64,000 nucleotides of DNA from Nocardioides seonyuensis. Its GTDB lineage: Bacteria > Actinomycetota > Actinomycetes > Propionibacteriales > Nocardioidaceae. The position numbers and the translations under genes were made by a program. Shown piece by piece: positions 58,354 to 64,000 of this stretch (the stretch's first letter is position 1; every line of letters starts with the position of its first letter). The DNA is taken from positions 3,472,001 through 3,536,000 of the forward strand of contig NZ_CP038436.1 of NCBI RefSeq assembly GCF_004683965.1, given 5' to 3'. Below the pieces are notes generated by a model. That model made no database searches. It saw only the letters and a program-made list of their open reading frames with translations, and was not told where the DNA came from.

Positions 58354-58740
58354 ATGGCACGCGTCAAGCGCGCAGTGAACGCCCAGAAGAAGCGTCGTAC
58401 CACCCTCGAGCGGGCCAGCGGGTACCGCGGCCAGCGCTCGCGCCTCTACCGCAAGGCCAAGGAGCAGGTCACCCACTCGCTGGTCTACAGCTACAACGAC
58501 CGCCGCAAGAACAAGGGCAACTTCCGCAAGCTGTGGATCCAGCGCATCAACGCCGCTGCTCGCGCCAACGGCATGACCTACAACCGTTTCATCCAGGGCC
58601 TCGGCCTGGCTGGCGTCGAGGTCGACCGCAAGATCCTCGCCGAGCTGGCCGTCAACGACGCGCCCGCCTTCGCGGCGCTCGTCGAGACCGCCAAGTCAGC
58701 ACTTCCCGAGGACGTCAACGCCCCGAAGGTCTCCGCCTGA
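58354..58740 (+). CDS. rplT: 50S ribosomal protein L20
   Basis: A 128-residue protein that binds 23S rRNA early in assembly: [38 protein letters not shown]-type region [24 protein letters not shown] follows AAGGAG by six bases. Ends the ribosomal part of the operon. Confidence 0.97.
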   Translation: MARVKRAVNAQKKRRTTLERASGYRGQRSRLYRKAKEQVTHSLVYSYNDRRKNKGNFRKLWIQRINAAARANGMTYNRFIQGLGLAGVEVDRKILAELAVNDAPAFAALVETAKSALPEDVNAPKVSA

Positions 58741-58748
58741 GCCTCGCC

Positions 58749-58781
58749 GGTCGAGGTGCGAGCGCAGCGAGCCTCGAAACC
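58749..58781 (+). repeat. REP-like palindrome between rplT and the TrmH-type gene
   Basis: A 33-base element with arms CGAGG/CCTCG and GGT/ACC ends and a GCGAGCGCAGCGAGC centre. This kind of palindrome is typical of interspersed repeats in Nocardioides-like genomes. It may serve as the terminator of the ribosomal operon. Confidence 0.5.
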
Positions 58782-58784
58782 GCG

Positions 58785-59597
58785 ATGATGAACCACATGG
58801 AGCCCTTGACGCCCGGTAATGGCCGCGTCAAGGACGCCCGCAAGTTGAGCCGCCGCTCGGTCCGTTCCGAGCGGCGGCTCTTCCTTGCTGACGGGCCGAA
58901 GGCCGTCCAGGGCGCCCTGGGGGTGGACGGCTGCGTCGTGGAGGTCTTCGCCACGCCCGCGGCGCTGGAGCAGTACCACCACCTGCTCGCCGGTGCGGGC
59001 ACGGTGACGCTGGTCGACGACCGTGCCCTCGCAACGCTCTCCGACTCCGTGACTCCGGCAGGTGTCGTGGCCGTCTGCCGCCACCTGGACCTCCCGCTCG
59101 ACCAGGTGGTGCGGCCCACGTCGCGGCTCCTGGTGATCTGTGCGGACGTCCGGGATCCCGGCAACGCCGGCACCGTGATCCGGACCGCTGACGCCGTCGG
59201 CGCCGACGGCGTCGTGCTGGCAGGCAGCTCCGTCGACGTCTACAACCCCAAGACGGTGCGCGCCAGCGTGGGGAGCCTGTTCCACCTCCCGGTCGCGCTG
59301 TGCCCCGAGCCCGGTGCCGCCGTGGCGGCTGCTCGCCAGCACGGGATCACCGTGCTGGCGGCGGACGCGGCCGGTGAGGTGGATCTCTTCGACGCTGACC
59401 TCTCCGGGCCCAGTGCATGGCTCTTCGGGAACGAGGCGTGGGGGCTCCCTCCGGAGCTGGCCGAGTCCGCCGATGCGCGCGTGGCCATCCCGATCCACGG
59501 CCGCGCGGAGAGCCTCAATCTCTCCACCGCGGCCGCGGTCTGCCTCTATGCCAGCGCACGCGAGCAGCGGGCCTCGGCTGATCCGCGGCACGGCTAG
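58785..59597 (+). CDS. TrmH/SpoU-family RNA 2'-O-methyltransferase
   Basis: A 270-residue SPOUT methyltransferase. N-terminal substrate-binding domain (about 8-105), then motif 1 ICADVRDPGNAGTVIRTADAVGADGVVL, motif 2 WLFGNEAWGLPPEL and motif 3 IPIHGRAESLNLSTAAAVCLY, which form the SAM-binding knot. Target is probably 23S rRNA. Several starts (58785, 58788, 58797) are possible. The TAG stop forms the -10 box of the kinase gene. Confidence 0.92.
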   Translation: MMNHMEPLTPGNGRVKDARKLSRRSVRSERRLFLADGPKAVQGALGVDGCVVEVFATPAALEQYHHLLAGAGTVTLVDDRALATLSDSVTPAGVVAVCRHLDLPLDQVVRPTSRLLVICADVRDPGNAGTVIRTADAVGADGVVLAGSSVDVYNPKTVRASVGSLFHLPVALCPEPGAAVAAARQHGITVLAADAAGEVDLFDADLSGPSAWLFGNEAWGLPPELAESADARVAIPIHGRAESLNLSTAAAVCLYASAREQRASADPRHG

Positions 59598-59600
59598 GGT
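59595..59600 (+). promoter_or_regulatory. -10 element TAGGGT formed by the methyltransferase stop codon
   Basis: The TAG stop plus GGT gives TAGGGT, six bases before GTG 59607, with no ribosome site. Confidence 0.5.
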
Positions 59601-59606
59601 GAGCGC

Positions 59607-60677
59607 GTGACCAGCCGCCTCGTCCGACCCGGCTCCACCGGGCTGCAGGCGCTCGCCGACGCCTACCCGGACGGAATGATCGGGGTCGACACTGACGGCG
59701 CCGTCACGGTGATCAACACCCAGGCGCGGTCGATGCTCGGGCTCGGCCCCGGTGACGAGGCCGTGGGCGTGCGCCTCGAGGAGGTGCTGCGGCTCCAGGA
59801 CCAGGAGGGTCGCAGCTGGCTCGACGTCAACCGCCCCTACGACACCCTCGCCACCGTGCGTGGCATCCCGGAGCAGTCCTGGCTCAACCCGCGTGCCGAA
59901 GAGATCCTCACCACGGCACGACTCGTGCGTGACGAGCGCCTCGGCCCGGTGACGGGGATCGCCATCGCGCTGCGCAGCGGCCGTGGGCGTGCTCGCCTGG
60001 ACCGTGAGCGCTCCGACCTGGTGGCCACGGTCGCGCACGAGCTGCGCTCACCGCTGACGGGCGTGAAGGGGTTCGTCCAGGCGCTCCTGAACCGCTGGGA
60101 CAAGCTGAGCGACGACCAGCGCAAGCTCATGCTGACCACCGTCAACGCCGACGCCGATCGCCTCACCAGGCTGATCGCCGAGCTGCTCGACGTCGCACGC
60201 ATCGACACCGGGCGCCTCCAGCTCTACCCGCGTGAGTGTCCGGCCGACGTCCTGGTGGGACGGGTCGTCGAGTCGGTGTCCCACAGCACCTCGCGAGAGA
60301 TCCACCTCGACGTGGATCCCAGCACCCCCGAGGTCTTCGCCGACCCCGACAAGTTCACCCAGGTGGTCACCAACGTCCTGGAGAACGCCGTGCGCCACGG
60401 TGAGGGGCGCGTCGACGTGAGCGTCGCCCCTCACGACGCGGGGTGGCCCGCCGTGCGCGTGGTGGTGGAGGACGAGGGCGAAGGGATCCCCGAGGAGATC
60501 CGCAACCGTGTGTTCACCAAGTTCTGGACCCTCGGGCGAGGTGGCAGCGGTCTCGGGATGTACATCGTGGGGGGCCTGACCCGCGCCCACGGAGGAGTCA
60601 TCACGATCGCCGATGCCACCAGCGGTGGTGCTCGCGTGATCATCGACTGGCCGCAGGAGGACCTGCGCCCCGACTGA
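59607..60677 (+). CDS. Soluble PAS-domain sensor histidine kinase
   Basis: A 356-residue kinase without membrane segments. A PAS-like domain (about 15-118: YPDGMIGVDTDGAVTVINTQARSMLGL) precedes the HisKA H-box LVATVAHELRSPLTGVKGF and the ATPase domain with N-box NVLENAVRHG, G1 EDEGEGIPEE and G2 SGLGMYIVGG. A cytosolic signal is implied. This kinase beside trmH is a conserved actinobacterial gene; its partner may be the regulator at 60749 or one elsewhere. Confidence 0.92.
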   Translation: MTSRLVRPGSTGLQALADAYPDGMIGVDTDGAVTVINTQARSMLGLGPGDEAVGVRLEEVLRLQDQEGRSWLDVNRPYDTLATVRGIPEQSWLNPRAEEILTTARLVRDERLGPVTGIAIALRSGRGRARLDRERSDLVATVAHELRSPLTGVKGFVQALLNRWDKLSDDQRKLMLTTVNADADRLTRLIAELLDVARIDTGRLQLYPRECPADVLVGRVVESVSHSTSREIHLDVDPSTPEVFADPDKFTQVVTNVLENAVRHGEGRVDVSVAPHDAGWPAVRVVVEDEGEGIPEEIRNRVFTKFWTLGRGGSGLGMYIVGGLTRAHGGVITIADATSGGARVIIDWPQEDLRPD

Positions 60678-60736
60678 GGCGGTGATCCTCACCGAACCCT
60701 CACGGGTCGCGACCGGTTCCGGCCGCGGGCGGCTCC

Positions 60737-60742
60737 TAGTGT
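60737..60742 (+). promoter_or_regulatory. -10 element (TAGTGT) for leaderless response regulator
   Basis: TAGTGT ends six bases before ATG 60749; no ribosome site. The regulator thus has its own start, apart from the kinase gene. Confidence 0.5.
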
Positions 60743-60748
60743 CGGACC

Positions 60749-61444
60749 ATGACCGCACGCACCGTCCTCGTGGTCGAGGACGACCGCACCATCAACGACG
60801 CGCTCTCCCAGCGACTGCTGGCCGAGGGCTACGCCGTCCTCCAGGCCTTCGACGGTCCTGGTGCAGTCGAGCTGGCCTTGTCCCGGACCCCTGACGTCGT
60901 CGTCCTGGACGTGATGCTGCCGGGCTACGACGGCCACGAGGTGTGCCGCCGGATCCAGGCCGAGCAGCCGTTCCCGGTCCTCATGCTGACCGCTCGTGAC
61001 GACGAGGCCGACATCCTGGTGGGGCTGGGGGTGGGCGCCGACGACTACCTCACCAAGCCGTTCCGCATGCGGGAGGTCATCGCGCGGGTCGCCGCCCTCG
61101 TGAGACGGGTGGACCGTGCCGCCGAGCTGGCGGCCGGACAGCATCCCCGGGTCCTCCGAGCAGGTGATCTCGTCGTCGACCCGGGCAGGCGCAGGGTGAG
61201 CGTGGGCGACCGCGAGATCCACCTCACGCCCACCGAGTTCGACCTGCTGACCTGTCTGGCACAGGTTCCGGGACAGGTCCTGTCCAGGGACCGTCTCCTG
61301 ACGGAGGTGTGGGGCTGGGCGGACGCCCTGAGCGGCGCCGGCACCCGGACGGTCGACACGCACGTGAAGGCCCTCCGGGCGAAGATCGGCCCCGCACGGA
61401 TCCGCACGGTGCACGGCGTGGGCTACGCCCTCGAGGAGGGCTGA
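60749..61444 (+). CDS. OmpR/PhoB-family response regulator
   Basis: A 231-residue DNA-binding regulator. Receiver domain (1-118): acidic pocket VVEDDRT, phospho-acceptor Asp in VVLDVMLPGYDG, Thr in MLTARDDEAD and Lys in DDYLTKPF. Winged-helix DNA-binding domain (about 135-230): LTPTEFDLLTCLAQVPGQVLSRDRLL, TVDTHVKALRAKI and VHGVGYALEE. Coupled by one base with the fused kinase gene, the obvious partner. Confidence 0.94.
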   Translation: MTARTVLVVEDDRTINDALSQRLLAEGYAVLQAFDGPGAVELALSRTPDVVVLDVMLPGYDGHEVCRRIQAEQPFPVLMLTARDDEADILVGLGVGADDYLTKPFRMREVIARVAALVRRVDRAAELAAGQHPRVLRAGDLVVDPGRRRVSVGDREIHLTPTEFDLLTCLAQVPGQVLSRDRLLTEVWGWADALSGAGTRTVDTHVKALRAKIGPARIRTVHGVGYALEEG

Positions 61445-63987
61445 TGAGCCGGCCGCTCGACACGATCGGGTCCATCAAGACCAAGCTGGGTCTCCTCGTA
61501 GCCGGCTCCGTGGTGGTCTCCAGCCTGCTCGCGCTGGTGGGCTCGGCTGCCGAGGTGCCTTGGCTGCTGGTGCTCCCGGTCACCGTCGGCGTGGCCCTGG
61601 CCGTCACCCAGCTCCTGGCCGCTGGCATGGTGGCTCCGCTGCGCGCGATGACCGAGGTCGCCGACCGGATGGCGCGCGGCGACTACTCCGGCCGGGTGCA
61701 CACGCAGTCCTCGGACGAGGTGGGTCGACTGGCTGCCTCCTTCAACCGGATGGCTCACGACCTCGCCACGGTGGATCGCGAACGTCGCGACCTCATCGCC
61801 ACGGTGTCGCACGAGCTGCGCACGCCGCTGACCGCCATGACCGCTCTCCTGGAGAACCTCGCCGACGATGTCGTACCTGCCGACGAGGACAACCTGCGCC
61901 GAGCGCTGGCGCAGGCCGAGATGCTGCGGGACCTCGTCGCCGACCTGCTGGAGCTCTCGCGGCTCGAGGCGGGGGTCGCGAGGCTCCACCACGCGCCGAC
62001 GCCGGTCCGCGCGCTGCTGGACACCTGCGTCGAGCAGGTCGTCGCCGGCGGACGCACGGCCCGGTACGACGTCAGTGTGCCGGTCGACCTGGTGGTCGAG
62101 GCAGACCCGGCCCGACTGCGTCAGCTCCTGGTGAACATCCTGGACAACGCCGGACGACACACAGCACCCGGGACAGCGGTGGAGGTTGACGCGGGTGGCT
62201 CTGACGACGGCTGGTGGGTGCAGGTCACCGACGCCGGGCCGGGCGTCGAGCCGGGTGACCGCGAGCGCGCCTTCGAGCGCTTCGGCACGGACCCCAGCGG
62301 TGGCGGCACCGGCCTGGGTCTCGCCATCGCCCGGTGGGTGGCGGGGCTGCACGGCGGCAGCCTGCGCTTCGTGGACCCGCCCTCTGGACGGGGCGCCTGC
62401 CTCCGGCTCGAGGTGAGCCCGGCCACGAAGGCGCCGGCAGCGACACCAGCGCCGGCGCCCCGGCCCACCACGCAGGCACCCACTGCCGCCTCCTCGTCGC
62501 TCGACGCCCTCTTCGGCCGCTTCTGGCCCGAAGATGGAGCTCGATCGAGCCTCCGGACGGTCGCCGCTGCCGGGGTCGCGGGACTCGTCGCCGGTGCAGT
62601 GCTGTCCTTCACGGCGATCGGTGTCTCCTGGACTTTCGTGGCGGTCGTCTGCGGCGCAGCAGCCCTGCTCACCGCCCGCAGCCGTCGCGAGCCGTGGACC
62701 CTGGTCTGCGCGGGCCTGGCCCTGCTGCTCGTCCTGCCGATGTCCCTGCTCGACGCGGTGTGGGTGCAGCTGCTCTGCCTGGTCGCGGCGGCAGGCGTGT
62801 TCCTCTGTGGCACGACCGCCGCGAGAACCGTGACGGGATACATGGTGACGGGGGTCGCCTGGCCGCTGGCCTCCCTGCGAGGGCTGCCCTGGTTCGGGCG
62901 GTCGCTGCGGATCGCGGGCGCCGGGTCGCAGGTCCCGGCGCTGGTGCGCACGGTCGTGTGGTCCCTGCTCGGACTGGCTGTGTTCGGCACGATCTTTGCC
63001 AGTGCCAACCCGGTGTTCAGCGACTGGGTGGACCGGCTGGTGCCCAGCCTGACCTTCAACGACCTGGTCGCCCGAGCCTTCCTCGCGTGCTTCGTCTTCG
63101 CGGTGACGCTGGGTGCGGGCTACCTGGCACTGAACCCCCCTGACGTCGACGTGCTGGGGCGCCGTCGTGCTCCGAGGCTCGCCAACCGCTACGAGTGGCT
63201 GGTGCCGGTGCTCGTGGTCGACGGGGTCTTCCTCGCGTTCATCGCCGCCCAGGCGCGTGCCCTCGTCGGGGGACGCTCCTACATCGAGGAGACCACCGGG
63301 CTGACGTACGCCGACTTCGTCCACCAGGGCTTCGGCCAGCTCACACTCGCCACGGTGCTCACGCTGGTGGTGGTCTGGGTGGCCGCTCGCCGGGCGGGCG
63401 ATACGCCCACGGACCGGCGCTGGCTGCTCGGGTCGCTCGGCCTGCTCTGCTCCCTGTCACTCCTCGTCGTGGCGTCGGCTCTGCGTGGCATGGCCGTCTA
63501 CCAGGACGCCTACGGCTTCACCACGCTGCGCCTGTTCGTCGACTTCTTCGAGGGGTGGCTCGGCTTCCTGCTGCTCGCGACGATGATCGCCGGTGCAGCG
63601 GGACTGGGTCGATGGCTGCCGAGGATCGCGCTGGTCTCGGGTGCCGCCGCACTGATCGCCCTGGCCGCGCTCGACCCCGATGCGTGGGTCGCCGAGAGGA
63701 ACCTCGACCGCTACGAGACGACCGGGGACCTCGACCTGCGCTACCTGCAGACGCTGTCGGCCGATGCGACGCCGGCCATCGTCGAACGCTTGCCGGTGGA
63801 CGTCTCGCGATGCGTCCTGCAGGGGATGCCTCGAAATGCTCTCGCGCCGGAGACGCTCGAAGATGCCCGCGCGTGGAACCTCGGCCGCTCGAGGGCGCAC
63901 GAGGCGCTGGAGGACCTGGGTCCGGTGTCGACACCCACGAGCGACGCAGAGAAATGCGCTGGCGTGTGGGAGGTCTTCGGCCAGTAG
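61444..63987 (+). CDS. Sensor histidine kinase fused to a C-terminal DUF4153-like membrane domain
   Basis: An 847-residue fusion. Residues 14-60 form two helices with almost no external loop, then HAMP (about 60-112), H-box LIATVSHELRTPLTAMTALL, N-box NILDNAGRHT, G1 DAGPGVEPGD and G2 GTGLGLAIARW, ending near 320. A Pro/Ala/Thr linker (about 325-350) leads into a membrane domain (about 370-770) with some ten helices, resembling DUF4153/DUF4173 proteins, and a soluble tail. Membrane domains after the catalytic core are rare in kinases; it may sense envelope state. No frameshift is needed. ATG 61444 shares a base with the regulator stop. Confidence 0.85.
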   Translation: MSRPLDTIGSIKTKLGLLVAGSVVVSSLLALVGSAAEVPWLLVLPVTVGVALAVTQLLAAGMVAPLRAMTEVADRMARGDYSGRVHTQSSDEVGRLAASFNRMAHDLATVDRERRDLIATVSHELRTPLTAMTALLENLADDVVPADEDNLRRALAQAEMLRDLVADLLELSRLEAGVARLHHAPTPVRALLDTCVEQVVAGGRTARYDVSVPVDLVVEADPARLRQLLVNILDNAGRHTAPGTAVEVDAGGSDDGWWVQVTDAGPGVEPGDRERAFERFGTDPSGGGTGLGLAIARWVAGLHGGSLRFVDPPSGRGACLRLEVSPATKAPAATPAPAPRPTTQAPTAASSSLDALFGRFWPEDGARSSLRTVAAAGVAGLVAGAVLSFTAIGVSWTFVAVVCGAAALLTARSRREPWTLVCAGLALLLVLPMSLLDAVWVQLLCLVAAAGVFLCGTTAARTVTGYMVTGVAWPLASLRGLPWFGRSLRIAGAGSQVPALVRTVVWSLLGLAVFGTIFASANPVFSDWVDRLVPSLTFNDLVARAFLACFVFAVTLGAGYLALNPPDVDVLGRRRAPRLANRYEWLVPVLVVDGVFLAFIAAQARALVGGRSYIEETTGLTYADFVHQGFGQLTLATVLTLVVVWVAARRAGDTPTDRRWLLGSLGLLCSLSLLVVASALRGMAVYQDAYGFTTLRLFVDFFEGWLGFLLLATMIAGAAGLGRWLPRIALVSGAAALIALAALDPDAWVAERNLDRYETTGDLDLRYLQTLSADATPAIVERLPVDVSRCVLQGMPRNALAPETLEDARAWNLGRSRAHEALEDLGPVSTPTSDAEKCAGVWEVFGQ

Positions 63988-64000
63988 CATGGGTGTCGTG
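63985..64000 (+). promoter_or_regulatory. -10 element TAGCAT formed by the kinase stop codon, with start codon of a next gene
   Basis: TAG stop plus CAT gives TAGCAT, seven bases before GTG 63998-64000, the last bases of the window. A leaderless gene probably begins here; its identity is not visible. Confidence 0.35.

Noticed and set aside
61309..61443. Upstream extension of the fused kinase into the response regulator frame
   Set aside because: The extra residues are Arg/Pro-rich and lie inside the winged-helix coding region; ATG 61444 has the typical TGATG coupling.

Overview
The window is very GC-rich, gene-dense DNA from an actinobacterium. Gene order and protein types fit the Nocardioidaceae (Nocardioides-like) best: actinobacterial mIHF, CoaBC, a helicase-degenerate PriA, a PyrR-regulated pyr operon, a rib-his cluster, and a FabG4/FadA2 module laid out as in mycobacteria. 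This assignment rests on synteny and family recognition, not a database search. About 62 protein genes fill the window almost without gaps. I saw no tRNA, rRNA, IS element, prophage or CRISPR array. No stretch above 300 bases lacks a gene or regulatory element; the longest (47486-47781) holds an FMN riboswitch.

Region 1 (1-16269): the end of aconitase, a run of small metabolic genes (HIT-like and DUF3105 proteins, hydrolase, a thiamine-binding protein paired with YjbQ, a tandem Nudix protein, a beta-propeller), dxs, a two-subunit NSS amino-acid transporter (minus strand), the fadA-fadB beta-oxidation operon (minus strand), a PAC2 protein, TesB thioesterase and a secreted M23 peptidase with beta-propeller-like repeats. 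A small unknown gene at 3780 starts 13 bases after a perfect actinobacterial LexA box.

Region 2 (16273-35653): the maoC-fabG4 / fadA2 divergent fatty-acid module, then pyrimidine synthesis. pyrRBC (20103-22821) and carAB-pyrD-pyrK-like-pyrD-like-pyrF (27194-35258) are two operons preceded by almost identical 41-base leaders carrying a PyrR-type RNA loop. Between them lie four unrelated genes (two VOC proteins, a CoA-transferase, an ABC-F protein with its own promoter, tiny uORF and leader hairpin). A canonical class 2 PyrD is followed by a PyrK/class 1B-like pair whose dehydrogenase lacks the catalytic cysteine.

Region 3 (35732-53432): the conserved block mihF-gmk-rpoZ-coaBC-metK-priA-def-fmt-(YjbR)-rsmB, a secreted unknown, a stand-alone LigD-type polymerase and rpe. 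The rib operon follows (FMN riboswitch, ribD-ribE-ribM-ribBA-ribH), then hisE-hisG and a PH-domain protein.

Region 4 (53434-64000): four minus-strand genes (aldose epimerase, kinase-like, PLP alanine-racemase-fold protein, membrane protein), then sseB-like, infC (ATC start, long structured leader), rpmI, rplT, a TrmH-type methyltransferase, a soluble histidine kinase, an OmpR-type regulator, and a histidine kinase fused to a DUF4153-like membrane domain.

A recurring signal is leaderless expression: many genes have a TANNNT -10 box ending 5-8 bases before the start codon. At six junctions the upstream gene's TAG stop codon is itself the first half of that box.
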